Positions 9,059 to 17,867 of a DNA stretch of 64,000 nucleotides are shown here, piece by piece; positions within the stretch are counted from its first letter, which is position 1; every line of letters begins with the position of its first letter. The stretch covers positions 98,582-162,581 of the forward strand of contig CAIWCD010000003.1 of the NCBI GenBank assembly GCA_903911145.1. The letters are read 5' to 3'. The position numbers were made by a program, and so were the translations under genes. This DNA comes from an uncultured delta proteobacterium (GTDB lineage Bacteria > Myxococcota > Myxococcia > Myxococcales > 40CM-4-68-19). Under the pieces are notes generated by a model. It searched no databases and was not told where the DNA came from. It worked only from the letters and a program-made list of their open reading frames with translations.

Positions 9059-9505
9059 CTAGCTGCGAATTTCGTTGGACCGCATGAGCTGCATGATCTT
9101 TTCCGGGTCGACGAGGAGCAGCAGCTTCTCCTCGACCTTGTAGACGCCCACCACCAGTTCGCGCGCTTCGCGCATCGTCTCGGGCGGTGTTTCAAAATCG
9201 CTGTCGGGAACATCGACCACGTCGCCGACGTCGTCGACGATTAAACTCAGCAGGCCATGCCCCGTCCGGATAATCACGTTTAATGACTGTGTGCCAGCCG
9301 CGCGCGGAGCGACTTTCAACAAGCGCCGCATGTCGACTGTCGCGACGATCTGGCCTCTTAAGTTAATCAGCCCGCGCACCGCGGTCGGCGCGAGTGGCAC
9401 CCGCGTCATCTCCTGCGCGCGCAGGATCTCCTGCACCTTCCCGACCTCCATTCCAAAGAAGAGGTCGGCGACGACGAAGGTACAGAGCTCGCGTTGATTG
9501 CTCAT
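9059..9505 (-). CDS. cheW: CheW coupling protein
   Basis: A 148-residue single-domain CheW (SH3-like double barrel) that bridges the soluble receptor to CheA. The family motifs are visible: a beta strand near the start ([15 protein letters not shown]), [18 protein letters not shown], and the C-terminal [20 protein letters not shown]. It overlaps the cheA stop by four bases and is followed after 25 bases by the MCP gene. The operon encodes only one CheW, but CheA itself carries two CheW-like domains. Confidence 0.95.
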   Translation of the reverse strand: MSNQRELCTFVVADLFFGMEVGKVQEILRAQEMTRVPLAPTAVRGLINLRGQIVATVDMRRLLKVAPRAAGTQSLNVIIRTGHGLLSLIVDDVGDVVDVPDSDFETPPETMREARELVVGVYKVEEKLLLLVDPEKIMQLMRSNEIRS

Positions 9506-11784
9506 GCTTCCTCCGCCGCGTGGCGTTGCGCCTGCCCGAGACGAATCACCTCGTCGAGGCTGAGCAACTCGGTGATGCGCTCCTGGATAATCGCCGTCCC
9601 GACCGAGCCCTCCCGACCCTTGCCGCGCCTCACTTCGACCGGACCGTCGTAGATATCGATGATCTCGTGCACGACAATCCCGATGGGATGCTCGAGGCCC
9701 GAATAGACGACCACCGAGATGCTCTTGATATTCGGGTCGACGAATGCGGAAACCGCGCGCGCGCCCGTCCTGCGCTCCGGCAATGCCGCCGAGAGTTTAA
9801 TCAGCGGAAGGATATCCCCACGATACTGGATGCACTCGGTACCACCCGAGCGCTCGATGCGGTCGACCGGAAACTCCTCGAGGCGCGCGACCGTCGAGAG
9901 CGGCACCGCCAACTGGCCGCCGTCGGGCGCCGCGAGCAGCAGCAGGCTCGTCTGCGATCCTTTGCTCACGGCCGCTGCCGCTTGCGCCGCGCGATCGCGA
10001 ACATCCGAGAGCACGCGCGCGCGCTGGGCCAGCCCGAGCACATCGAGGATCAGCGCGACCTTTCCGTCGCCCATGATCGTCGCGCCCGCGAACGACGATA
10101 AGCCTTTCAGATAGTTCCCCAGCGGCTTGACGACGATCTCCTCGGTATCGAGCACGCTATCAACGACCAATCCAAACGGATGATCGCCCGCCTGCACAAT
10201 CACGATCTCCAGCGACGTCGCCTCCGGCAGCACCACGCCCGGCTCGTCGAGCGCCAGCTCCTTGCGCAGATAGATCAGCGGCAAAAGCTTCCCGCGCAGA
10301 CGGTACACGGGGGCGCCATAGACATATTCAACGGCCGTCTTGCACTTCGCGCCTTCAATGCGCACGAGCTCCTGGAGATTCACCTGCGGGATCGCATACC
10401 GATCGCCCGCGCACGAGGTGATTAGTGCGGGGATGATCGCCAGCGTCAGCGGGATCTTGATGCTGAAGGTCGTGCCCGTTCCCAGCTTGCTGCGGATATC
10501 GATCGCGCCGCCGATGCGCTCGATGTTCGTCTTGACGACGTCCATCCCAACGCCGCGGCCGGAGATGTTCGTCACCTTTTCCGCCGTCGAGAACCCCGGC
10601 AGGAAGATCAAGTTGACGGCGTCCCGATCGCTGATGCGCGAGGCTTGATCGGGAGTAATGAATCCGCGTTGGATCGCAGTGGCTTTAATCCGCTCCGGGT
10701 CGATGCCGCGCCCGTCGTCGGAGATCTCGATATTGACCTGGCCGCCTTGATGAAACGCGCGCAGCGAGATGCAGCCTTGCGCGACCTTCCCCTTCTCAAC
10801 ACGCGTGTCAGGCAGCTCGAGTCCGTGATCGGCGCTATTGCGGATCAGATGCATCAGCGGATCTTTAATCGCCTCGATAATCGTGCGATCGAGCTCGGTC
10901 TCGGCGCCCGCGACCTCGAGACGGATCTGCTTGCCGGTGCGCTGGCTCAAGTCGCGGATGACCCGCGGATACTTGCTCCAGATTGTGTCGATCGGCTGCA
11001 TCCGCGCCTTCATCGTGTGCTGCTGCAGCTCGCTGGTAACCAGATTCAATCGCTGCGACGCGGCCGGCAGCGTCACCAGGTCTTCGGTCATCGTGCACTG
11101 CAGGATCTGATTTCGCGCCAGAACCAGCTCGCCAATCAGATTGAGCAGCTTGTCGAGCACCTCGACGTCGATGCGGATCGTCGTCTCGATGTTCGGCGCG
11201 ACCGCGGCAGCGACATTTCCTTCCGTCGCCCGCACGACCGCGGGTGCTGGCATTTCCGGGGCGGGTGCGGGATGGGAAACTGTCGGCGGGGGCGACGGCT
11301 CAGAGACCACTGCAGACGCAGGCTCACTCACGGCTGCGCTGTTGGCGACAGGAGCAGTCGCGGCAGGCGTCGCCGATGCGTCCTGCGCTCCTGCTGCGCC
11401 CGCCTCGAGCGCCTTGAGCGTCGCGACCAGCGCAGAGGTGTCGGTCTCACCTTCGCTCGCGATCGTCTGCAGATTGGCGAGACATTCGCGGAGTGCATCA
11501 CCCATCGCGAAGAGCGCGCCGGCGACCTCGCGCGTACAGCTCATCTGTCCGTCGCGCAGCCGGCCGAGCAGGTTCTCGCCCGCGTGCGCCAGCGATTCAA
11601 TCTTGCCGAGACCGAGAAAGCTCGCTCCCCCCTTGATGGTGTGGATGGCGCGAAAGACCCGCGTGACGGCCTCGGGCGAGTCGCCGCTCTTTTCCAACAC
11701 CAGCAGGTCCTGGTCGAAGAGATCGAGGTTCTCACTGCTCTCGATCAGGAACATCCGCCCGACTTCATCTTCAAGCAGGTTCAT
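9502..11784 (-). CDS. cheA: CheA histidine kinase with two CheW-like domains
   Basis: A 760-residue kinase. Domain order: HPt with phosphorylatable His48 (RAIHTIKGGASFLGL); an Ala/Pro-rich linker (about 130-225) with no obvious P2 domain; P3 dimerisation helices; an HATPase with N box HLIRNSADHGLE, G1 DDGRGID and G2 GRGVGMDVV; a CheW-like P5; then a second, more divergent CheW-like domain. It should phosphorylate CheB and the downstream response regulator. It is first in the minus-strand operon and its start at 11784 is the Met of MNLLEDEVG. The reading frame continues upstream but without homology. The extra CheW-like domain may organise arrays or bind a second partner. Confidence 0.95.
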   Translation of the reverse strand: MNLLEDEVGRMFLIESSENLDLFDQDLLVLEKSGDSPEAVTRVFRAIHTIKGGASFLGLGKIESLAHAGENLLGRLRDGQMSCTREVAGALFAMGDALRECLANLQTIASEGETDTSALVATLKALEAGAAGAQDASATPAATAPVANSAAVSEPASAVVSEPSPPPTVSHPAPAPEMPAPAVVRATEGNVAAAVAPNIETTIRIDVEVLDKLLNLIGELVLARNQILQCTMTEDLVTLPAASQRLNLVTSELQQHTMKARMQPIDTIWSKYPRVIRDLSQRTGKQIRLEVAGAETELDRTIIEAIKDPLMHLIRNSADHGLELPDTRVEKGKVAQGCISLRAFHQGGQVNIEISDDGRGIDPERIKATAIQRGFITPDQASRISDRDAVNLIFLPGFSTAEKVTNISGRGVGMDVVKTNIERIGGAIDIRSKLGTGTTFSIKIPLTLAIIPALITSCAGDRYAIPQVNLQELVRIEGAKCKTAVEYVYGAPVYRLRGKLLPLIYLRKELALDEPGVVLPEATSLEIVIVQAGDHPFGLVVDSVLDTEEIVVKPLGNYLKGLSSFAGATIMGDGKVALILDVLGLAQRARVLSDVRDRAAQAAAAVSKGSQTSLLLLAAPDGGQLAVPLSTVARLEEFPVDRIERSGGTECIQYRGDILPLIKLSAALPERRTGARAVSAFVDPNIKSISVVVYSGLEHPIGIVVHEIIDIYDGPVEVRRGKGREGSVGTAIIQERITELLSLDEVIRLGQAQRHAAEEA

Positions 11785-12060
11785 TGACCATGCCCCAGGG
11801 CGACGGAGAGCGAATCTGCCGCGCAAACGTTGCAGCTCCGTGATGGATGAAAGTCGGAAATGGGCGCTCTCCAGAGTTCTTGCGAGGAGACAAAGCAGCA
11901 AGCATCGCGCCAGCGGAAGATGGCAAGTGGCCGCACCCGCATCTCTGCCTTCAGCTACTTGTTGGCACGCGAGAGGTGGTCACCCTCCGTTGCAGTTCGA
12001 CTTCGGCTCGCTGCTTGCTCGGTTGCCCGCGGTTCAGGCGAGTTTCCCCCGGGAGGGACG
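11785..12060. promoter_or_regulatory. Divergent intergenic region, cheA / PLP enzyme
   Basis: 276 bases between the divergent cheA and methionine-gamma-lyase-like genes. It must hold the promoter of the chemosensory operon and a leader for the PLP enzyme. I see no convincing -10/-35 pair. A Shine-Dalgarno (GGGAGG) sits just before 12061. GC-rich short inverted repeats are present but match no riboswitch consensus I can recall. Confidence 0.4.
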
Positions 12061-13257
12061 ATGACAGTCCACGATCCAATACAGAGCATGCGCGACGTCC
12101 AGCATTTCGGCGAAGAGGGCGGCGTCGTTCCCGTCATCGACCTCGCCGCAACCTCCACGTTCCTCAATCCCGAGGATATGGAGAAGGCGTTTCACGGCGA
12201 GATCGACGGTTGCTATCTCTACAGTCGCCACTCCAACCCCTCGGTGAGCGCGTTCGGCCAGAAGCTTGCCGCGCTCGAAGGGATGGAGGCCGCGCTCGGC
12301 GTCTCGAGCGGAATGGCTGCGATCTCCTGCGCCATCCAGCAGGCGATGCCGACGGGCGGGCACATCATCTCATCGCGCACGGTCTATGGTGGAACCTATG
12401 CGCTCTTCCAGAATCTGCTCCCGCGCAGCGGAATAGAGTCCTCCTTCGTCGAGATTGAAGACCTTGCCGCCGTCGAGCGGGCGATCACTCCAGCCACGCG
12501 CGTGATCTTCACCGAGACGATGAGCAACCCGCTTCTGCGCGTCTCGGACCTGCGCGGCCTCTCGGCACTCTGCAAGCGGCGCGGGCTCAAGCTGATCGTC
12601 GACAACACCTTCACGCCCGTGCTGGTGACACCTGGAAAGCTCGGCGCTGATATCGTCGTCTATTCCTGCACCAAGTACATATCCGGCGCGAGCGACCTGA
12701 TCGCCGGAGCAATTGTCGGCTCGCAGGAGTTCATCAATTCGCTCGTCGACATCAACCACGGCGTGGTCATGCTGACCGGCCCAGTCATGGACCCGCGGGT
12801 CGCGCACGAGCTCTATCTGCGACTCGATCACCTTCCCGTGCGTATGGCTGCCCACTCGCACGCGGCTCAATATCTCGCCGAGAAGATGCGCGCGGCCGAT
12901 ATCCCGGCGATCTATCCCGGCCTCCCGATTCACGAGCACCACGCGCTCCTCTCGGCGCAGATGAATCCCGGATATGGGTATGGAGGAATGACTGCCGTCG
13001 ATTGCGGCAGCGTGAAGCGCGCGATGAAGCTCGCCGCGCGGCTGCAGCAGGAGAAGTTCGGGCTGTACGCCGTCTCGCTCGGATTCTCCCGCACCTTGAT
13101 GAGCTGCCCGTCGGTGAGCACCTCGAGCGAGATCCCCGAAGCGGAGCAGAAGAAGATGAACCTCTCGCCCGGGCTTCTGCGACTGAGCATCGGGTTCGTC
13201 GGCAACGACGAGACGCTCGCGCAGCGTTTCCTCAAGTGCTATCGCGAAGTGAGTTAA
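12061..13257 (+). CDS. Cys/Met-metabolism PLP enzyme (methionine gamma-lyase-like)
   Basis: A 398-residue fold-type I PLP enzyme of the trans-sulfuration family. Lys205 in YSCTKYISG forms the internal aldimine, YSRHSNP (from residue 54) supplies the neighbouring-subunit phosphate contact, SSGMAA lies under the cofactor, and VDNTF holds the Asp that contacts the pyridine nitrogen. Family members are methionine gamma-lyase, cystathionine gamma-lyase or synthase and O-acetylhomoserine sulfhydrylase. The exact reaction cannot be fixed by eye; the C-terminal pattern CPSVSTSSEIPEAEQ leans to lyase-like members. ATG at 12061 follows GGGAGG. It is monocistronic and divergent from cheA. Confidence 0.88.
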   Translation: MTVHDPIQSMRDVQHFGEEGGVVPVIDLAATSTFLNPEDMEKAFHGEIDGCYLYSRHSNPSVSAFGQKLAALEGMEAALGVSSGMAAISCAIQQAMPTGGHIISSRTVYGGTYALFQNLLPRSGIESSFVEIEDLAAVERAITPATRVIFTETMSNPLLRVSDLRGLSALCKRRGLKLIVDNTFTPVLVTPGKLGADIVVYSCTKYISGASDLIAGAIVGSQEFINSLVDINHGVVMLTGPVMDPRVAHELYLRLDHLPVRMAAHSHAAQYLAEKMRAADIPAIYPGLPIHEHHALLSAQMNPGYGYGGMTAVDCGSVKRAMKLAARLQQEKFGLYAVSLGFSRTLMSCPSVSTSSEIPEAEQKKMNLSPGLLRLSIGFVGNDETLAQRFLKCYREVS

Positions 13258-13302
13258 TCCCCGCCTACAGTTTCCGGCCGGTTCTTCCGATTGAACGGAA
13301 GG

Positions 13303-13887
13303 ATGAGAGCCGGGCCCGCCACGCACTCCGATCCGCTTTCGACCGCGCAGGAGCGGCCGCCGACCGCTGCTGCGACCGCGACCCAGACGGCTGGATTCAA
13401 CGCGGCCGACAAGCTCGCCGGAGGCGGAGTCTCGTCATCAAGCGGTGGAGTTGGAACCCCGAGCACTGGCGCACGTGGAATCGGCGCCGTTCAATCGAGT
13501 ACCCCGCGAGCTCCGCCAACGCCCGGCATGTTTCCGAGCGACTCCGCGTCGGCGTCGAACGTGGGGAGCATGCTCCACCAGTTGCAGCAGCTCTCGGCAG
13601 AGGATCCCGCCGCATTCCAGGACGCCGCCGGCAACATCGCAAGCCGCCTCAAGAGCAGCTCGGCAACGGCAACCGGCACCACCGCGCGCGCCCTCGATTC
13701 GCTCGCCAGTTCGTTCCGCGCTGCCGCGACTACCGGCAAGGTCCCGACTCTCGCCTCCACTGCTCCGATGACGGCCAGCAGCCACGTCGCAGTCGCGAAA
13801 TACGCGCAGAGCATTTCGAAGGGCGGCGAGGATGAATCGTTGGCAACGCTCCACGACGCGCTCGCCGACGCGCTCGCGGCCGCATAG
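13303..13887 (+). CDS. Hypothetical low-complexity Ala/Ser/Thr-rich protein
   Basis: Not recognised. The product of about 194 residues has no signal peptide. The first 80 residues are Ala/Thr/Ser/Pro/Gly-rich and probably disordered. The C-terminal 110 residues look helical (SMLHQLQQLSAEDPAAFQDA, then ALDSLASSFRAAA), similar in character to DUF6277-like or other small helical proteins, but I can assign no family. Its high GC3 supports coding. The start is uncertain: TTG at 13291 and ATG at 13303 are both possible and GGAAGG lies too close to the ATG. It ends 18 bases before the convergent hemerythrin stop. Confidence 0.55.
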   Translation: MRAGPATHSDPLSTAQERPPTAAATATQTAGFNAADKLAGGGVSSSSGGVGTPSTGARGIGAVQSSTPRAPPTPGMFPSDSASASNVGSMLHQLQQLSAEDPAAFQDAAGNIASRLKSSSATATGTTARALDSLASSFRAAATTGKVPTLASTAPMTASSHVAVAKYAQSISKGGEDESLATLHDALADALAAA

Positions 13888-13905
13888 TCGGCGGGGCCTC
13901 GCCCG

Positions 13906-14313
13906 TTACTTCGCCGCCGCGTGCTCCTGGACATACTTCGCGTAGCGCATATCAACGCCGAGGATATGTCCGGTCAGCCAGCGCGCGAGGAAGTCGAAGA
14001 GCTTCTCCCCGGCAAGCTGCCCACCTGCCATATCCCGACGGAATCCCTGCAGGCTGGCCACAAGCGCCTGGTGCAGCGAGCGGTGCATCGACAGCTGGGG
14101 ATAGGACATCGCGCCCATATACTTCTCTTCGTCCCGGAAATGCTCCGCCGTGTAGTTCATGAAGTCGTCGAGCGCCTCGAGGCACTGCGCGAGCGGCGCC
14201 TTCGCGGTGATGAGCTCATAGGTGCGGTTCATCTTGGCGATGAGGATCTTGTGCTCCCCATCCATCTCGTCAACGCCAAGCTTGTACTTCGCATTCCATT
14301 CGAAGAAGCTCAT
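13906..14313 (-). CDS. Bacteriohemerythrin 2
   Basis: A 135-residue paralog of the hemerythrin at 3663-4070, with a full di-iron ligand set: His21, His58, Glu62, His77, His81, His116 and Asp121. It is expected to bind O2 in the cytoplasm. The sequence outside the ligands is well diverged from paralog 1 (for example WNAKYKLGVDEMDGEHK against WNPSISVGIDSIDAQHK), so this is an old duplication, perhaps with a different O2 affinity. It is monocistronic and convergent with the low-complexity gene. Confidence 0.93.
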   Translation of the reverse strand: MSFFEWNAKYKLGVDEMDGEHKILIAKMNRTYELITAKAPLAQCLEALDDFMNYTAEHFRDEEKYMGAMSYPQLSMHRSLHQALVASLQGFRRDMAGGQLAGEKLFDFLARWLTGHILGVDMRYAKYVQEHAAAK

Positions 14314-14603
14314 CTAACCACCCCTCGTCGCCATCGCGGCGGCTGACCAGTTCGCCTGAATCACTCTCTCAACAACGCAGTTGTACAGCAAGAACCGTGC
14401 AGCGATCATTTTCCAGCCGGGACGTCGATCACGCGATCGAATTGCGTCTTGGCCTAAACTGCCCGCAGGATTTGCGCCGAATCAGATCCAGGTAGCATCC
14501 GCCGACGCCTCGTGTTGGGGAATATGCTATGAGCCCGGTCGGCTTTGCGCCGATACCGATTGAGGGACGGTGGCGAGGTCGAACGCCATCGGAGGGAGTT
14601 GCG

Positions 14604-14897
14604 GTGCGGTCTCTGGTGCACCAGTTGAGACGAGCGGGCGCGCTGATCGCGGGTGGATTGGCGCTCGCCCTGCTGCTGCTGCTCGCGCAACCCCACCAGC
14701 ACGCGACCGCGCATCCCGAACGGTCCGATTGCGTCGCCTGCACAGTTGCTCATCTGCACTCAACGGCGGCCGCGCCAACCACGCCGAGCGTCGCTCCGCT
14801 GCTGCTTGTCACCGCCACGATCACGCGCGAGCCGCACCAGCCGCCGCTCGGCGCACTGCTCCCCGAACCTCGCGCCCAGGGACCGCCTCAAGCCTGA
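14604..14897 (+). CDS. Small exported His/Cys protein upstream of TonB receptor
   Basis: A 97-residue protein with an N-terminal hydrophobic segment (about residues 12-32, Leu-rich), then HQHATAHPERSDCVACTVAH, a cluster of histidines with a CxxC. The layout (short, one TM or signal peptide, CxxC and His, directly before a TonB-dependent receptor gene) recalls the DUF2946-type small proteins found beside metal-related receptors, so metal binding in the periplasm is a reasonable guess. The start is GTG at 14604, placed by GGAGGGAG upstream. The frame extends to 14529 but with no ribosome-binding site. The receptor starts 95 bases downstream. Confidence 0.6.
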   Translation: MRSLVHQLRRAGALIAGGLALALLLLLAQPHQHATAHPERSDCVACTVAHLHSTAAAPTTPSVAPLLLVTATITREPHQPPLGALLPEPRAQGPPQA

Positions 14898-14992
14898 AGC
14901 AGGCCGAGGAGATCCTGAATTCCGTCTTGATTTGATCGCGCGAGAGTATCGCGCGACCTCTGCCGCTTTGCGCGGCCGCGAGAGTTATTCCC

Positions 14993-17389
14993 ATGAACGC
15001 ATCGTTTCGCCCACCAGCTCTGCTGTGCATTTGCCTTCTCGTCTCCACACTCCCGCTCGCAGCCGTTGCGGCGAACCTCGGCAGTCTCGATTGCGATATT
15101 CGCGATTACGACGGCCAGCCCATCGCCCACGCGGTGGTTGAGCTCCTGGCAACCGACGGACGCCCGCTGCAGCACCGCGCGTCCGACGAACAGGGCCACC
15201 TCGACTTCAGTCAGATTCCATTCGGGAACTATCGCGTCAAAGCCAGCCTGAAGGACGGCCGCAGCGAGCAGCAGGAGGTCCGCATCACATCGGGAGACGT
15301 CATGGCCATCGAGCTCTATATCCCGCTCCCTGGCCAGGAGGTCGAGATTGAAGTCGAGCGGCCGAAGGCGCCACCGCCCGGAACGAGTGCCGCGTCGATA
15401 TCAACGCTCGATCGGCAGAATATCCAGGACCTGCCGCGCGGCGATAGTTCGTCAGTCAATGAAATCCTCGCGACGCAATCGGGATTCGTCAACGACGCGC
15501 TGGGGAATCTATATTCGCGGGGTAATCACGCGAATATCCAATACCAGGTGGATGGCGTGCCGCTCCCCGACTCCGTGAGTGGTCTGTTCGGCGGCTTCCT
15601 ATCGCCAAAGCTCGTCGAGAATCTGGAGATCCTCACCGGGGGGCTCGGCGCGGAGTATGGCGAGCGATTGGCGGGCGTGGTGAATCTGAATACGCGCAAG
15701 CCAAGCAAGGACGGACAGGGCGAGTTTGAATTGATGGGCGGTTCCTATCAGACGCTGAAGCCGAGCGGTTCATATGGTCGTCAATTCGGCGCGCTCTCCG
15801 TGCTCGCCGGCGGCAGCTATCAATTCACGCAGCGCGCGCTCGATCCGCAAACCTTCGATGGCACCACGCACGACAGCGGCGACGAAGAGCGTGCGTATCT
15901 CCGCCTCGACTACGACCTGGGCGAACGAACGCACATTTCCGCGCTGGGCGCCTTCGCGCACAATTTCTATCGATTGCCGATCGATACCAGCCTGACGCAA
16001 TACGACCCTGCGCTCCCCAATGGAGGAAGGATGCCCGATTCCTACGGCAACCCCCCTCCGTCGTTCATTCCCTTCGATACCAACCAGAGCGAGAACGAAC
16101 AGGATATCTTCGCGCTTCTCTCGATCCGACACGATTTCGCCGATTCACGCGCATCGCTTCGCATCGCGGCTTCATATCGGCACTCCGAAGGATATCTCGA
16201 GAGCGACCCCGCGCATGCGCTCGGCCCGACCGCGGATCCATGCAGCCCTGATGCGGGGTGCGCGACAGCGAGCAATGTCGGCCGCACCGCCGACCACCTC
16301 GGCGTGAACGTCGAGCAGCGGCTGCGCGTGGGCGACCATCAACTGCTTCAACTCGGCGGCCAGTTCGACCAACTCTTCGGCAGCACGAATTATATCGCTT
16401 ATACACGCAGCGATATCCTGCAGGCTCCAGACCCGGGCCTGACGATCCGCGGGAGCGACAATGCCCGCGTGACCAGCGGGGGCGCATATATCCAGGATCG
16501 AATTGCACTCGGCCGCTGGGTCATCAATGCCGGGATTCGATTCGACGCGCAGGCTGTGCGGTTCCGCGACAGCGGTTCGCGCAACGCCGCGGCCGGAGTC
16601 GGCCCACGCCTCGGCGCGGCCTATTCACTCACCAAAGATACCGTCGCGCACGCATATATCGGACTGCTCTGGCAGCCACCCGCCGCGCTCGACGCTCCCT
16701 CTGCCGCACGTATCCTCGGCGTACTGCAACCGGGCCAAGTGGCGCCCTACGACCTTCTCCCCGAGCGCGATCAATATGCCGAACTGGGGATTGAATCGCG
16801 GATATTGCCCGAACTATCCCTCAAGCTGACGGCGTGGGGCCGCCTCTCGACGGATCAACTCGACGACGTGAGCGTCGGCAATACCAATCTGGTCAGCCCC
16901 TATAACTTCCGCGACGGCCGAGCAGGAGGAATCGAGGCGGGCGTCGTCACCGTCCTCGGCAGCCATCTGAACGCCTTCGCGAATGCCTCGTTGGAGAGGG
17001 CACAGGGACGTGGAATCGAGAGCGCGAGATATCTCTTCTCGGCCAAGGATCTCGCGAATACCAACTGGCAACTGCTCGACCATACGCAGACCTGGACCGC
17101 CAACGTCGGGGCGACAGTGAAGGACGGCTTCACGCAGCTATCGTCAACTCTCGCATATGGTAGCGGCCTGCGCACGGGAGCGAACAACGATCAGAATGTC
17201 CCCGGACATATCAAGGTGGATATCTCGCTCCAGCACCAGTTCTTCAATGCCCCAGCGAAGCCAACCATCGGCCTCGATATCGTCAATCTATTCGACGCCC
17301 ATTACGCATATCGAGTCGCCAACGGGTTCATCGGTTCTTCCTATGCGCCGGGCCGCTCGGCCTATCTGCGCGCCAGCGCGATCTTCTGA
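14993..17389 (+). CDS. TonB-dependent outer-membrane receptor
   Basis: A 798-residue protein. It has a signal peptide (about 1-27, ending LAAVAA), a carboxypeptidase-regulatory-like beta-sandwich (about 28-105, with DYDGQPIAHAVVEL), a plug domain (about 125-235, with GGLGAEYGERLAGVVNL) and a 22-strand barrel ending in aromatic-rich strands (final residues SAYLRASAIF). The CarboxypepD_reg plus plug layout is common in Myxococcota and Bacteroidota receptors. The substrate is unknown; the His/Cys small protein just upstream makes a metal or metal complex plausible. I do not see a clear TonB box after the sandwich domain. Confidence 0.9.
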   Translation: MNASFRPPALLCICLLVSTLPLAAVAANLGSLDCDIRDYDGQPIAHAVVELLATDGRPLQHRASDEQGHLDFSQIPFGNYRVKASLKDGRSEQQEVRITSGDVMAIELYIPLPGQEVEIEVERPKAPPPGTSAASISTLDRQNIQDLPRGDSSSVNEILATQSGFVNDALGNLYSRGNHANIQYQVDGVPLPDSVSGLFGGFLSPKLVENLEILTGGLGAEYGERLAGVVNLNTRKPSKDGQGEFELMGGSYQTLKPSGSYGRQFGALSVLAGGSYQFTQRALDPQTFDGTTHDSGDEERAYLRLDYDLGERTHISALGAFAHNFYRLPIDTSLTQYDPALPNGGRMPDSYGNPPPSFIPFDTNQSENEQDIFALLSIRHDFADSRASLRIAASYRHSEGYLESDPAHALGPTADPCSPDAGCATASNVGRTADHLGVNVEQRLRVGDHQLLQLGGQFDQLFGSTNYIAYTRSDILQAPDPGLTIRGSDNARVTSGGAYIQDRIALGRWVINAGIRFDAQAVRFRDSGSRNAAAGVGPRLGAAYSLTKDTVAHAYIGLLWQPPAALDAPSAARILGVLQPGQVAPYDLLPERDQYAELGIESRILPELSLKLTAWGRLSTDQLDDVSVGNTNLVSPYNFRDGRAGGIEAGVVTVLGSHLNAFANASLERAQGRGIESARYLFSAKDLANTNWQLLDHTQTWTANVGATVKDGFTQLSSTLAYGSGLRTGANNDQNVPGHIKVDISLQHQFFNAPAKPTIGLDIVNLFDAHYAYRVANGFIGSSYAPGRSAYLRASAIF

Positions 17390-17480
17390 GCGAGGCGTCC
17401 CAAGATCGACCGCGGCGGTTCTGCTATCGTCGCGGCGATGGCCGCCGCCTGCTCCACCCGCCCGACGGAGAATTCCAACG

Positions 17481-17714
17481 ATGAAAAGTCTACTCATCCC
17501 CGCCTCCCTGCTCCTCGCGCTGGCAGGCGCTCTCGGCTTCCACTGGATCACCTATCCGAACGCGAATGGCCGAACATTCTGCCTGGTCGCAAAGGACCAC
17601 CTCTCGTTCGCTGACACCTTCCTTTCAGCCGATTCGCAGTTGGCGTTTGCATTCCGGCATCCCGTTCTTGCGGGACAGGTCGTCGTCGGACAGGGCTATT
17701 GCGCAGGCCGTTAG
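17481..17714 (+). CDS. Small secreted or membrane-anchored hypothetical protein
   Basis: A 77-residue protein, not recognised. A hydrophobic N-terminus (KSLLIPASLLLALAGALGF) acts as a signal peptide or anchor, followed by a short hydrophilic tail with two Cys that could form a disulfide. ATG at 17481 is preceded by GGAG. It lies 91 bases after the TonB receptor and may be on the same transcript; a terminator-like structure follows at 17750. Confidence 0.55.
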   Translation: MKSLLIPASLLLALAGALGFHWITYPNANGRTFCLVAKDHLSFADTFLSADSQLAFAFRHPVLAGQVVVGQGYCAGR

Positions 17715-17749
17715 TCGAAGCCGTTCGCAGCGCAATCGTGACTCACTGC

Positions 17750-17787
17750 AAAAAATGCGCGGAATGCTCCCGACGGGCCGCTTTTTG
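17750..17787 (+). terminator. Terminator-like hairpin with T-tract
   Basis: An A-run plus GCGG pairs with CCGC plus TTTTT, with an inner CCC/GGG pair, after the 77-residue gene. It ends in CTTTTTG, as in a Rho-independent terminator. It separates the TonB receptor region from the giant 17868 gene. Confidence 0.5.
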
Positions 17788-17837
17788 TTGACAGTGAACC
17801 CAACAGTCGAGAGGGTGCAAAACTTCAAAAACGTCTC

Positions 17838-17855
17838 CCCGCCCTTCTGGGCGGG
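17838..17855 (+). promoter_or_regulatory. Leader hairpin before the 2314-residue gene
   Basis: CCCGCCC / GGGCGGG stem of 7 bp with a TTCT loop, immediately followed by GAGGAG and the ATG at 17868. A TTGACA hexamer lies at 17788-17793, but no matching -10 is obvious. The hairpin abuts the ribosome-binding site and could tune translation. Confidence 0.4.
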
Positions 17856-17867
17856 CAGAGGAGTTCC

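Noticed and set aside
11960..12060. Possible SAM or SAH riboswitch before the methionine-gamma-lyase-like gene
   Set aside because: GC-rich inverted repeats exist, but the conserved cores of the SAM-I, SAM-II and SAH classes that I can recall are not present on the coding strand.
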